Origin: an uncultured Alphaproteobacteria bacterium
Lineage (GTDB): Bacteria; Pseudomonadota; Alphaproteobacteria; HIMB59; GCA-002718135
DNA: 64,000 nt
NCBI GenBank assembly: GCA_902607435.1
Contig: CACLJX010000005.1
Span: 1-64,000 of the forward strand
Direction of reading: 5' to 3'
Of the stretch, positions 34,551 through 48,493 are shown piece by piece (the first letter of the stretch is position 1; every line of letters begins with the position of its first letter). The notes under the pieces are model-generated. The model worked only from the letters and a program-made list of their open reading frames with translations, was not told where the DNA came from and searched no databases. Made by a program: the position numbers and the translations under genes.

Positions 34551-34585
34551 TGGGTTATCATGGGAATATATGGGCGTCAATGGGA
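34551..34585. promoter_or_regulatory. MraZ operator: four TGGGN boxes at exact 10-bp period
   Basis: On the plus strand, TGGG begins at 34551, 34561, 34571 and 34581, each box of five bases followed by a 5-nt spacer. MraZ is known to bind TGGGN direct repeats with this spacing, so this is almost certainly its autoregulatory site. The boxes lie 17-51 nt before the mraZ ATG. A TTGACG on the minus strand (34576-34581) within the boxes could be the -35 element, with no convincing -10. Confidence 0.85.
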
Positions 34586-34626
34586 ATAAGAAATAAAAAT
34601 ACTAATGTTCTATATATGTTCTGATA

Positions 34627-34971
34627 AAGATGGTGCATAAGCCGGGTTCTGTAAATTTATTACTAAATTTGATGATCATTAATCTAGAACAAATGTTACC
34701 ATTTGCTTCAAGCAGCCTACCCGAATAACTAAACTGGAAATTTATACGTTATTCCTATTTGGCCTTGCTCCTGAAAGGGTTTACACTGCCACAATTGTTA
34801 CCAATTGTGCGGTGAGCTTTTAACTCGCCTTTTCACCCTTACCTCAAATGAGGCGGTATATTTTCTGTTGCACTTTCCCTAGGCTTACGCCTGCCAGGAA
34901 TTACCTGGTTTCATTTTCCAGTGGAGCCCGGACTTTCCTCTTGATTTCTCAAGCGATCATCGCACCATCTT
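34627..34971 (-). ncRNA. rnpB: RNase P RNA, bacterial A-type
   Basis: The catalytic RNA that trims tRNA 5' leaders. On the minus strand the 5' region contains GGAAAGTCCGGGCTCC and the 3' region ACAGAACCCGGCTTAT, the two hallmark conserved blocks. A 10-bp P1 helix forms between AAGATGGTGC at the 5' end (34962-34971) and GCACCATCTT at the 3' end (34627-34636), fixing the limits to about 345 nt. It lies between the amidase gene and mraZ, on the same strand as both, and ends 42 nt before the MraZ boxes. Confidence 0.95.
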
Positions 34972-34995
34972 AAATCATTAATTATGGAAAATTAA

Positions 34996-35745
34996 CTACG
35001 AGGTCAATACTTCTTTATAATGCTGGTTAATTAATTTGTATGTTTGATGGTCAATTTTACCAGAAATACTAGTTTGTCTGTAATGGCGTTGGTAAGCCTT
35101 AATTAACAGATTAAATTTTTTAGAAGTAATTTTAACTTGTCTTGTGTCATAACCAATTTTTTTAAGCATAAATAAAACTTTTTTTCTTAAATTTGGCGTA
35201 AGAAAACTTGATTTAACTTTCTCTTTTTTGTTTTTTTTATTTTTTAAACTAAATTCAGGATGATATGACAGATTTTGTTTATTGAGTTGATCCCATGGAA
35301 ATTTTTCTCCTGGATCAATTTTTCGAAATGGCGCTATATCAGAATGTCCCAATATATTGTGTGAACAAATATTATAATCTTTTACAATTTTATTGATAAG
35401 ATTAAGCAATGATTTTATTTGCGGGCTAGTAAATTTCTCAAAATTTAAATGATGTCCAGAATTATCTATTTCAATACCTATAGATGCTGAATTAATATCA
35501 GTTAATCCTTTCCAATAAGACTTTCCTGCATGCCAGGCCCTTTTATTTAAATTAACTAAATAATGAATTTCTCCTTTTTTATTAATTAAAAAATGTGAAC
35601 TTACTTGATTACTTTTTAAACACATATGTTCAATAGAAACCAAATGATTAATCATTGCAGTATAATGCAATATTATATAATTCACCTTTGTTTTTTTTCT
35701 TCTTTCATTGAAATTCGGCGATTTATATTTTTCAATTAATTTCAT
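34996..35745 (-). CDS. N-acetylmuramoyl-L-alanine amidase, AmpD/AmiD-like, with peptidoglycan-binding domain
   Basis: A 249-residue zinc amidase that cleaves the MurNAc-L-Ala bond in wall recycling or turnover. The amidase_2 domain (about 20-155) has 'YIILHYTA' with zinc-ligand His27, 'VSSHFLINKKGEIHYLV', 'RAWHAGKSYW' and 'GHSDIAPFRKIDPGEKFPW' with the remaining ligands. Residues about 185-245 form a PG_binding_1 domain. No signal peptide is visible, so it may be cytoplasmic (AmpD-like) despite the AmiD-like layout. It is divergent from bamD. Confidence 0.88.
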   Translation of the reverse strand: MKLIEKYKSPNFNERRKKTKVNYIILHYTAMINHLVSIEHMCLKSNQVSSHFLINKKGEIHYLVNLNKRAWHAGKSYWKGLTDINSASIGIEIDNSGHHLNFEKFTSPQIKSLLNLINKIVKDYNICSHNILGHSDIAPFRKIDPGEKFPWDQLNKQNLSYHPEFSLKNKKNKKEKVKSSFLTPNLRKKVLFMLKKIGYDTRQVKITSKKFNLLIKAYQRHYRQTSISGKIDHQTYKLINQHYKEVLTS

Positions 35746-35782
35746 TCAAATTAGACCACAAACAATATATAAAAATTAATAT

Positions 35783-40857
<5,075 letters not shown>

Positions 40858-40930
40858 TTTTTTGTTATATTCTAATATATATAATACTATAACTACGCGA
40901 CAAAATACCTTAAAAAAGATTGAGATATTT

Positions 40931-41716
40931 ATGAAATTTTTTATCTACTTTGTTTTCTTATTTTTTTTAATTTCACTCAATAAGGGAACTTTAAGTGAAT
41001 CTTCAGACAATGTAACGACTTATCCAGTTGATTTTAAAACTGGTACTTTTGAAGATGAAATATTTGATCCATTAGAGCCAATTAATCGAGCCATTTTTGA
41101 TTTTAACAATGTTGCAGACAAAATAATTTTAGAACCGGCAGCCAAAGGTTATAGAAAATTACCTTCTCCTATTCAATCTGGTATAAGTAATTTTTTAGGG
41201 AACCTAAAAATGCCACTTGTAATATTAAACCAATTTCTTCAAGGACAAGGCAGTAATGGAATTGAATCAACAGGAAGATTCATAGTTAATAGTACTGCTG
41301 GAGTCTTTGGTATAATAGATGTAGCTGATAAATTAGGATTAGAAGAAAAAGAGGAAGATTTTGGTCAAACTTTAGCTACTTGGGGTTTGGGAGATGGCTT
41401 TTATATTGTCTTGCCTATATTTGGTCCATCTAATCTAAGAGATACTAGTGGAATGGTTTTAACTTTAGCTACTGATCCAATAAATGCTTATGCTGTTCGT
41501 GAAGGTGAGGGGGAGTTTATTCTTCTTAGAACATCAATAAATGCTGTTGATCAACGATCGAAAATAATTGATGAAGTGAATGCATTACGTGATAATTCTA
41601 TAGACTATTATGCTGCCGTCAGAAGTTCTTATTATCAAAACAGAAAGGCGGCTATATTAAATATCGATGATAGTGAATTAACTCCTGTTCCACTTATAAG
41701 CGTTGAATTTGAATAA
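40931..41716 (+). CDS. mlaA: phospholipid-binding lipoprotein MlaA/VacJ-like
   Basis: MlaA sits in the outer membrane and removes misplaced phospholipids from the outer leaflet. The family core starts 'DPLEPINRAIFDFNNVADKIILEP' and continues 'GISNFLGNLKMPLVILNQFLQG', 'GRFIVNSTAGVFGIIDVA' and 'DFGQTLATWGLGDGFYIVLP'. I start at the ATG at 40931, which gives a signal peptide (MKFFIYFVFLFFLI). The usual lipobox cysteine is not visible, so it may be anchored differently. It is coupled to the mlaC-like gene. Confidence 0.92.
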   Translation: MKFFIYFVFLFFLISLNKGTLSESSDNVTTYPVDFKTGTFEDEIFDPLEPINRAIFDFNNVADKIILEPAAKGYRKLPSPIQSGISNFLGNLKMPLVILNQFLQGQGSNGIESTGRFIVNSTAGVFGIIDVADKLGLEEKEEDFGQTLATWGLGDGFYIVLPIFGPSNLRDTSGMVLTLATDPINAYAVREGEGEFILLRTSINAVDQRSKIIDEVNALRDNSIDYYAAVRSSYYQNRKAAILNIDDSELTPVPLISVEFE

Positions 41717-42318
41717 TGAAAAATATATATAAATTTTTAATTGTATTCGTACTAATATCAAATTCATCATTTGCAAACGAAGCTGTCAATTGGTTAAAAA
41801 TGGAAGTTGATTTTATTCTTAATGCTTATAAAAATGACAATATCACAACAAAAGAAAAATTTGAACATATAGAAGATACAATTAACAAAAATTTTGCTGG
41901 TGCTGGAATTGCAAAATTTGTTGCTGGCCAAGCTTGGGCTTCAGCAGACAAAGATATCAAAAAAGAATATATAAAATTGTTTAAAAGACATCTTGCTTTA
42001 AATATTGCTTCTATGATGCAAGGATATTCTGATCAAGAGTATTCGTTAACTAATTCAAAGTTTGACGAAACCAATAATATTACTTTAATTGATATGGAAA
42101 TAAAACATGATACGAATTCAATTTTAATTACTTGGCGTGTTAAAAAATCTAAAAATAAATTTTACGTGATTGATTTATTAGTAGCAGATATTTCTCTCGT
42201 TGTTACAAAACGTTCTGAATTTAACTCTGCATTAAAAAAAATAGATTATAATTTAGAAGCTTTTAATGAAATTTTGCAAAATCAAAATAAATTAAGTTAT
42301 ACTAAAATTATTCAATAG
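41716..42318 (+). CDS. MlaC/Ttg2D-family phospholipid-shuttle protein
   Basis: A 200-residue periplasmic protein of the MlaC (toluene tolerance, HpnM-like) family that would carry phospholipid between MlaA and an inner-membrane MCE complex. It has a signal peptide cleaved after 'SFA' at about 21 and the family pattern 'NKNFAGAGIAKFVAGQAW ... EYIKLFKRHLALNIASMMQGYSD'. The stop of mlaA and this ATG overlap as TAATG, so the two are translationally coupled, supporting a joint role. The MlaDEF genes are not in the window. Confidence 0.85.
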   Translation: MKNIYKFLIVFVLISNSSFANEAVNWLKMEVDFILNAYKNDNITTKEKFEHIEDTINKNFAGAGIAKFVAGQAWASADKDIKKEYIKLFKRHLALNIASMMQGYSDQEYSLTNSKFDETNNITLIDMEIKHDTNSILITWRVKKSKNKFYVIDLLVADISLVVTKRSEFNSALKKIDYNLEAFNEILQNQNKLSYTKIIQ

Positions 42319-42422
42319 TTATTTTAATTGAAATAAATTTATATTATTTATTTGTCAAAATAAATAAAAGTTCAAAATATTTTCTTTAATTCAATAGGTT
42401 ATTAGAGTATTTACATAATATT

Positions 42423-43073
42423 ATGAAAATACAATATTTAGGTCATTCAGGTATATCAATTGAAGATAATCTTACAATTCTTATAGATCCCTGGTTAAAT
42501 GATAATCCTTTAGCAAAAATCAAAGCTGAAAGCTTAACTAAAGTAGATTGTATTGTTGCTACACACAACCATTTTGATCATGTAAATGACATACCCATTA
42601 TTGCCAAAAACACCGGAGCTACAGTTATAAGTATTGTTGAAACTGCTGAAGATTTATCCACTAAAGGCTGTGAGAAAACTATTGGTTGCAATATTGGAGG
42701 AAGAGTAAAACTTGAAAATTTTGAATTATTATTTACTCAAGCATTTCACTCAATGACTTCCAATCCTAGTGGTGTAATAATTTTTTTCAATAATAAAACA
42801 ATTTTTCATGCAGGAGATACAGGGGTATTTGGAGATATGAAATTAATTGGTGAAATGTATCCTATTGATTTAGCATTTCTTCCAGTTGGTGGTTATTTTA
42901 CTATGGGACCACAAGAAGCTAATATGGCTATTCAATTACTAAAACCAAACATGGTTGTTCCAATTCATTATAATACTTTTGATGTAATCAAACAAAAAAT
43001 TGATCAAGAGTTAGTTAGAAATACAAAATCAAAATTGATAATTTTACAACCTGGTGAAGAGTTTGTTCTTTAG
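42423..43073 (+). CDS. UPF0173-family metal-dependent hydrolase
   Basis: A 216-residue metallo-beta-lactamase-fold protein of the UPF0173 (YtkL-like) group. The metal motif is ATHNHFDHVND near 47-57. Further ligands are in 'QAFHSMTSNPSG', 'IFHAGDTGVFGDM' and 'VVPIHYNTFD' near the end. The physiological substrate is unknown. It stands alone, convergent with the ABC importer operon. Confidence 0.88.
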   Translation: MKIQYLGHSGISIEDNLTILIDPWLNDNPLAKIKAESLTKVDCIVATHNHFDHVNDIPIIAKNTGATVISIVETAEDLSTKGCEKTIGCNIGGRVKLENFELLFTQAFHSMTSNPSGVIIFFNNKTIFHAGDTGVFGDMKLIGEMYPIDLAFLPVGGYFTMGPQEANMAIQLLKPNMVVPIHYNTFDVIKQKIDQELVRNTKSKLIILQPGEEFVL

Positions 43074-43115
43074 TTTATTTTAAAAAATTGAGATCATGAA
43101 ATATTTAATTTAAAA

Positions 43116-44213
43116 TTACAATCGTAGTTCGGTATTGCTGTCAAAAATAGAAATCTGAGATAAGTCAAAATATACTTCTTGAGGGTTGTTTAATTCCACT
43201 CCACTGTTAGGTGTAAAACGTCCGATTATTTCACTACCTGCAAAGTCAAAGGTTACATTTTTATCAAAACCAGTTGTTTCTATTATAGTTGGTGTAAGTG
43301 ATAATTTTTTTGTATATTTTTTTGTACTTTCTGTGTTAGATACATATTCAGGTCTTAATCCTACAACTATTTTTTGATTATTTTGAAAATTATTTTCAAA
43401 TTCATAATGAGTTAAATCAAAATTTATATTATCTTCATTATTAGGTGTAAACATTACTGATTGAGAATCTTTTTTTATTTCACCATTAATAAAATTCATC
43501 GATGGAGAACCTATAAAGTCTGCTACAAATAAACTATTTGGTTTATCATAAATAGTTTGAGGATCATCAAGTTGTTGAATAATGCCTTCATTCATAACAG
43601 CTATTTTTGAGGCTAAACTCATTGCTTCTATCTGATCATGAGTAACATACACCATTGTTGCTTTTAACGATGTATAAAGTTTCTTAATCTCATGACGCAT
43701 TTCCACTCTTAATTTTGCATCAAGATTTGATAAAGGTTCATCAAATAAAAATATTCGAGGCTCTCTGACTAATGCTCTGCCCATAGCTGTACGTTGTCTT
43801 TGTCCACCAGATAATTGCGAAGGTTTGCGATTTAATAATTCATCAACTTTTAAGAAGTTTGAAACTTTTTCTAATTGTTGTTCAATTTTATCTTTAGGTG
43901 TTTTAGCTTGTTTTAATCCAAAAATCATATTTTCACGCACTGTCATAGATGGATACAGAGCATAAGATTGGAATACCATGGCAATATTCCTATCTTTTGG
44001 TTCAACTTTACTAACATCATAATCATCAATAAAAACCGCCCCTTTATCTATAGTTTCAAGCCCTGCAATAATGTTGAGTAGTGTTGATTTACCACACCCG
44101 GATGGCCCTAAAAGAACTAAAAAGCTTCCTTCTTCTATATCAAGATTAATTTTTTTTAATACTTCAGTGCTAGCAAAACTTTTATATAAATCCTTTATTT
44201 TTAATGTTAACAT
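43116..44213 (-). CDS. sugar ABC transporter ATPase, MalK/UgpC-like
   Basis: A 365-residue ATPase that powers the importer encoded upstream. Walker A is GPSGCGKSTLLN near 35-46, with 'QSYALYPSMTVRENM' (Q-loop), the LSGGQRQRTAMGRAL signature, 'FLFDEPLSNLDAKLR' (Walker B) and a C-terminal regulatory OB/TOBE domain (about 230-360) as in MalK. I use the ATG at 44213, directly after the permease stop (44215). It is the last gene of the operon. Confidence 0.93.
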   Translation of the reverse strand: MLTLKIKDLYKSFASTEVLKKINLDIEEGSFLVLLGPSGCGKSTLLNIIAGLETIDKGAVFIDDYDVSKVEPKDRNIAMVFQSYALYPSMTVRENMIFGLKQAKTPKDKIEQQLEKVSNFLKVDELLNRKPSQLSGGQRQRTAMGRALVREPRIFLFDEPLSNLDAKLRVEMRHEIKKLYTSLKATMVYVTHDQIEAMSLASKIAVMNEGIIQQLDDPQTIYDKPNSLFVADFIGSPSMNFINGEIKKDSQSVMFTPNNEDNINFDLTHYEFENNFQNNQKIVVGLRPEYVSNTESTKKYTKKLSLTPTIIETTGFDKNVTFDFAGSEIIGRFTPNSGVELNNPQEVYFDLSQISIFDSNTELRL

Positions 44214-44214
44214 A

Positions 44215-45117
44215 TTAGCCCTTAACTGCTCCTGAAGTGAGACCTCTAATAAAGTATTTTCCAGCCAATACATAAACTATGAGAGTTGGAAAACCAGCAA
44301 TAATTGCTGATGCCATATCAACATTATATTCCTTAACGCTTGTACTTGATAAAACCATATTGTTTAAAGCAACTTGTATAGGTGCTGCAGTACCAAATGA
44401 AAAAGTAGCACCGAATAAGAAATCATTCCAGATTTGCGTAAATTGCCAAATGACCGTTACAACTATGATAGGTGCAGAAATAGGAATTAGAATTTTAAAA
44501 AATATTTTAAAAAATCCTGCGCCATCAATTCTAGCTGCTTTGATTAATTCATTTGGAATTGAAACATAATAATTTCTAAAAAATAAAGTGGTAAAAGGTA
44601 TTCCATAAATAGAGTGGACAACCACAAGCCCTAAAATGGAGTTAGATATTCCTAAAATACCCAAAGTTCTAGCCATAGGTAATAAAATTGCTTGATAGGG
44701 GATAAAACACCCAAACAATAAAAAAAGAAATACCCAACTATCACCTTTAAAGCGCCATTTAGTTAAAACATACCCTGTCATTGCTCCAATAAATGTTGAA
44801 AAAAATGTAGCTGGTACAACCATCTTAATAGAATTCCAAAAATAAGGTCTTAAATATGTATCACCTGCTCCATAGCCTCTTCCACCCCAAGCCACTGCCC
44901 ATGATTCAATATTTAATTGTCCTGGCAGAGTTAAAAGATTGCCCTGTCTAATTTCCTCCATTGTTTTAAACGATGTAACTAACATCACATACAATGGAAA
45001 TATAAAATAAAAAGCAAATAAAACGAGAACAAAATAAAGAAACCACCTTAATAACAAATTTGTTATTCGAGAACGATCCTCAAGTTTTTGATATGATATA
45101 TTCGTGCTAGCTGACAT
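44215..45117 (-). CDS. sugar ABC permease, MalG-type (second permease)
   Basis: A 300-residue inner-membrane permease with six helices. The EAA loop that docks the ATPase is at 'YYVSIPNELIKAARIDGAGFFKIFFKILIPIS', near residues 180-210. It matches the MalG/UgpE group and specifically the second permease of glucose/mannose importers (GtsC-like). Its start overlaps the first permease by 11 nt. Confidence 0.92.
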   Translation of the reverse strand: MSASTNISYQKLEDRSRITNLLLRWFLYFVLVLFAFYFIFPLYVMLVTSFKTMEEIRQGNLLTLPGQLNIESWAVAWGGRGYGAGDTYLRPYFWNSIKMVVPATFFSTFIGAMTGYVLTKWRFKGDSWVFLFLLFGCFIPYQAILLPMARTLGILGISNSILGLVVVHSIYGIPFTTLFFRNYYVSIPNELIKAARIDGAGFFKIFFKILIPISAPIIVVTVIWQFTQIWNDFLFGATFSFGTAAPIQVALNNMVLSSTSVKEYNVDMASAIIAGFPTLIVYVLAGKYFIRGLTSGAVKG

Positions 45118-45982
45118 TCTCTCTTCTCAATTCTGAATACAAATAAGGAATAATAACGGCTGCAACTGCCATAAACATCATCATTGCACTTGCTGCTGAT
45201 AAAGCTACTTGGCTTTTATGAAATGCTGTTTGCGTCATAAAAAGAGCTGGCATTGTGGTAGAAATGCCAGGACCCCCTTGAGTTAAAGCAACAATTAGAT
45301 CATAACTTTTAATTGATATATGCACTAAAACAACAAAACTGGTAAAAAAAACTGGTCGCATCATTGGAATTATTATTTTCCAATATACAGTAAATAAACT
45401 TGCCCCATCTATTTTTGCTGCTTTTACAATTTCATCCTCAATAGATCGAAGACCAGCAAGAAATAAAGCCATAACGAATCCCGATGACTGCCAAACACCG
45501 GCTATTACAATAGTATAAATGGCCATGTCTCTGTTCACAAGCCAATCAAATGTAAAGTTTTCAAATCCCATATCAACAAACAATTTTTCAATCCCTAAAG
45601 TTGGATTTAAAATCCATTTCCAAGCTGTTCCTGTAACAATAAATGAAAGAGCCATTGGATAGAGATATATAGTTCTTAGAATTCCTTCTGTTCTAATTTT
45701 TTGATCAAGAAAAATAGCTAGGACAACCCCAATTACGATACAAATAACTAAAAAAAGGACAGTAAAAATTAGCAAGTTATCAACTGCTATGAGCCATTTG
45801 CGTGTACCCCACAGTTTAGCGTATTGTCCTACGCCCCATAATTCGTATCTTGGAAGAATTTTAGAATTCGTAAAAGATATATAAAAAGTCCAAAGAATGA
45901 AACCATAAACAAACCAACTGATCAAACCTACAGATGGGGCCAATACAATTTTAGGTAAATTTTTTTCTAACGACTTAAACAT
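45107..45982 (-). CDS. sugar ABC permease, MalF-type (first permease)
   Basis: A 291-residue permease with about six helices and the EAA loop 'LRSIEDEIVKAAKIDGASLFTVYWKIIIP', near residues 180-208. 'WGVGQYAKLWGTRKW' near the N-terminus resembles GtsB-type glucose permeases. It is separated from the binding-protein gene by a strong hairpin, so it is expected at lower level than that protein. Confidence 0.92.
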   Translation of the reverse strand: MFKSLEKNLPKIVLAPSVGLISWFVYGFILWTFYISFTNSKILPRYELWGVGQYAKLWGTRKWLIAVDNLLIFTVLFLVICIVIGVVLAIFLDQKIRTEGILRTIYLYPMALSFIVTGTAWKWILNPTLGIEKLFVDMGFENFTFDWLVNRDMAIYTIVIAGVWQSSGFVMALFLAGLRSIEDEIVKAAKIDGASLFTVYWKIIIPMMRPVFFTSFVVLVHISIKSYDLIVALTQGGPGISTTMPALFMTQTAFHKSQVALSAASAMMMFMAVAAVIIPYLYSELRRENVS

Positions 45983-46008
45983 ACATTAGACATACTATGT
46001 GAAAATAA

Positions 46009-46033
46009 AAAAGGCCACTTAAAGTGGCCTTTT
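46009..46033 (-). terminator. intercistronic hairpin terminator between binding protein and permeases
   Basis: AAAAGGCCACTT at 46009-46020 and its exact complement at 46022-46033 form a 12-bp stem with a tiny loop. On the minus strand the hairpin ends in TTTTTT. It lies 18 nt past the stop of the solute-binding protein gene and 26 nt before the permease start. Such sites commonly give partial termination, leaving the binding protein in excess. Confidence 0.8.
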
Positions 46034-46051
46034 AAAATAAAATAAATTTAA

Positions 46052-47311
46052 TTACATATTATCTAGAACAGCATCAGCTATGGCATTAGCCGCATCAACT
46101 GAAGACATATCAGAATTAAAGTGTTCAGTAACTACGTCTTGAAGTGCTGCTTTCATAGTATTACCTTGAGCCATACCATGAGCAAAGCTTGGTACTAAAC
46201 CACCTGAATCTCCAGCAGTTTTGATATCCGCATTTGATGTTTTTGCACATTGGTCAAATTCATCCATTGGCACATCTAAACGAGCTGGTATTGAACCTTT
46301 GTACAAGTTGAAAACTTTTTGAAAGTTTTTACCCATCATAAGTTTAGCCAATAATTTTTGACCTTCTACTTTGTCAGGATCATCAGTTTTATAGAATATA
46401 AAACTGTCAACATTGTATAAGTATCCATTATTTGATGGAGTTGAACCACAGTAGTAATCTACACCAGGTGTTTTACCTGCAGCTGTAAATTCTCCTTTAG
46501 CCCAGTCTCCCATAATTTGGAAACCAGCTTTACCTTCAATTACCATACCTGTAGCAACGTTCCAGTCTCTACCGGGGCTACCAGGATCAGTATAGTTGGC
46601 AAGTTTTCTCATTTGGTCAAAAACTTTAACTGTAGTTTCACTTCTAAGACAATTTTCTTCTAAGTTTACATAACAGTTTTTGTAATAATTGTTACCGCCA
46701 ATACCTAGAGCTACTGCTTCAAATACTGTAGCATCTTGCCAAGGTTGTCCACCGTGAGCAAAAGCGACTAAACCAGCTGCTTGCAATTTGTCAGCTGCTG
46801 CGTTTAATTCATCCCAAGTTGTTGGCATAGAAAGACCATTAGAATCAAAAACTGCTTTGTTAGCCCAGATCCAATCAATTCTATGAATGTTAACAGGGGC
46901 CGCACAATAAGGGCCGCTATTATTTTCACATTTATGAACTGCTGCAATCATAGGATCTAATAAACTATCCCAACCTTCTGCTTGAGCAACTGCATCAATG
47001 TTATACGGTGCAACAACACCTTCTTGATCATACTCTTGAATGGTAGGACCTTTTATTTGAGAAGCTGAAGGCGGGTCGCCTGCAACTATTCTTGCCTTTA
47101 AGGTTACGTTAGCAGCGTCACCACCACCTCCTGTAACAGGCATATCCAACCATTCGCCACCGTTTGCTGCAAAATCATCTTTTAAAACTTTAAGCGCAGC
47201 AGCTTCTCCTCCAGAAGTCCACCAATGCAATACCTCAATCTTTGGTCCTGCAAAAACAACTGTTGAGAAAGAAGCAACGATAGCTATTAAAATAATCGAA
47301 AGTTTTTTCAT
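46052..47311 (-). CDS. glucose/mannose-type ABC substrate-binding protein
   Basis: A 419-residue periplasmic extracellular solute-binding protein (family 1). The signal peptide is cleaved after 'VVFA' at about 21. The mature start 'KIEVLHWWTSGGEAAALKVL' and 'SASQIKGPTIQEYDQEGVV' resemble the GtsA glucose/mannose-binding proteins. There are six cysteines, possibly paired. A strong AAAAGGAG precedes the ATG. First gene of the operon; gtsA is my best match, but another monosaccharide is possible. Confidence 0.9.
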   Translation of the reverse strand: MKKLSIILIAIVASFSTVVFAGPKIEVLHWWTSGGEAAALKVLKDDFAANGGEWLDMPVTGGGGDAANVTLKARIVAGDPPSASQIKGPTIQEYDQEGVVAPYNIDAVAQAEGWDSLLDPMIAAVHKCENNSGPYCAAPVNIHRIDWIWANKAVFDSNGLSMPTTWDELNAAADKLQAAGLVAFAHGGQPWQDATVFEAVALGIGGNNYYKNCYVNLEENCLRSETTVKVFDQMRKLANYTDPGSPGRDWNVATGMVIEGKAGFQIMGDWAKGEFTAAGKTPGVDYYCGSTPSNNGYLYNVDSFIFYKTDDPDKVEGQKLLAKLMMGKNFQKVFNLYKGSIPARLDVPMDEFDQCAKTSNADIKTAGDSGGLVPSFAHGMAQGNTMKAALQDVVTEHFNSDMSSVDAANAIADAVLDNM

Positions 47312-47440
47312 TTCTTTCTCCTTTTAAGTAATTATTAATAATTAGCAAAACGATTTACTAATAAAACGTTTTACTTGTCAATAGCCTATAATGGTTTAAC
47401 AAATAAATATAATATACCCTACCACCAACCATGAGGGGTA
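47312..47440 (-). promoter_or_regulatory. promoter and LacI-like operators of the sugar importer operon
   Basis: On the minus strand a consensus -35, TTGACA (complement of 47377-47382), is followed by a weak -10-like TAGTAA 16 nt later. Two palindromic operator-like words, TAAAACGTTTTA (47362-47373) and CAAAACGATTT (about 47346-47356), have central CG dinucleotides 16 bp apart and fall between and just beyond these elements, as expected for a LacI-family repressor. The regulator gene itself is not in the window. Confidence 0.6.
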
Positions 47441-48304
47441 ATGTCAAGAATAAACATAAAATACAATATTCCAATTTTTAAAAATAAAAAAATACTTGAA
47501 CTAACAACTCTTTCAACCTCTTTTGGAGCTTGTTGTAGAAAAATAAAATTTGAAGATAATAAGCAATACGTAATTAAGGAACTTACAAATAAAAACAGTA
47601 AATATAGTTCAATATATTATGAAGGTAAAAGTCTTAAATTTATGAATGAAAAAATTCCAAATCTGTTTCCTAAAGTTTTGTATTTAACAAATAATACTCT
47701 TGTAATGGAATTTATTAATAATGATAAAATCAAAAGCAAACTATCTGAAAAAGATTTAGCCTTTCAATTATCCAAAATTCATCAAATAAAAAATATTCAT
47801 TTTGGTTATGAATTTGATCCGCCTATAGGTGGATTAAGACAACCATCAAAATTTGATAAATCTTGGATAGATTTTTATACAAATAAAAGACTTGGAATGA
47901 TTTTTGAAATAATAAATTCAACTAAACCTATGCCATCTAAAATTAACAAAGGAATCGAAAAATTGTTGAAAAATTTAAATAATCTCATTCCAAATAACCC
48001 CCAGCCTTCTCTAATCCATGGAGATTTATGGGATGAAAATATTCTTTTTCTTAATGGCAAACTTGTTGGACTGATTGATCCTGGTATTTACTATGCTCAT
48101 TCAGAAATGGAAATTGCTTATCTTCAATGGTTCAATTATGTTAGCAATAATTTTTTTGAATATTACTCGGAATACAATCATCTTGATAAAGATTTTTTCA
48201 ATTATTCAGAAATTTATCAACTATATTACAACCTTTTAAATGTTCACCTATGGAGTAGAGATTATTTAAAAAACACAGCTAAACTTATTAAAAAGTTTAA
48301 TTAA
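47441..48304 (+). CDS. fructosamine kinase family protein
   Basis: A 287-residue protein-kinase-like small-molecule kinase of the fructosamine/ketosamine-3-kinase family, which phosphorylates glycated amines so that they break down. The ATP-site lysine is in 'YVIKEL', 'YYEGKSLKFM' follows, and the catalytic loop is HGDLWDENIL near 196-205, with the metal Asp in 'VGLIDPGIYYAH'. GAGGGGTA precedes the ATG. It is divergent from the sugar importer, which may hint at a carbohydrate link. Confidence 0.87.
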   Translation: MSRINIKYNIPIFKNKKILELTTLSTSFGACCRKIKFEDNKQYVIKELTNKNSKYSSIYYEGKSLKFMNEKIPNLFPKVLYLTNNTLVMEFINNDKIKSKLSEKDLAFQLSKIHQIKNIHFGYEFDPPIGGLRQPSKFDKSWIDFYTNKRLGMIFEIINSTKPMPSKINKGIEKLLKNLNNLIPNNPQPSLIHGDLWDENILFLNGKLVGLIDPGIYYAHSEMEIAYLQWFNYVSNNFFEYYSEYNHLDKDFFNYSEIYQLYYNLLNVHLWSRDYLKNTAKLIKKFN

Positions 48305-48493
48305 AATTTTTATCGTTTAAAAGTTTAAAGAGAAGCTTATATTATTTTAATAATATTTATTATTAAATCAGATGTTAATAAATATAAATCGTATTTTTAG
48401 CTTTTTTAATATAATAAAATTATATAATTAATATATTAATTTAATTGAAACTTCGTTTATATAATACAAATATTATTCTTGCAAAATAGAAAA

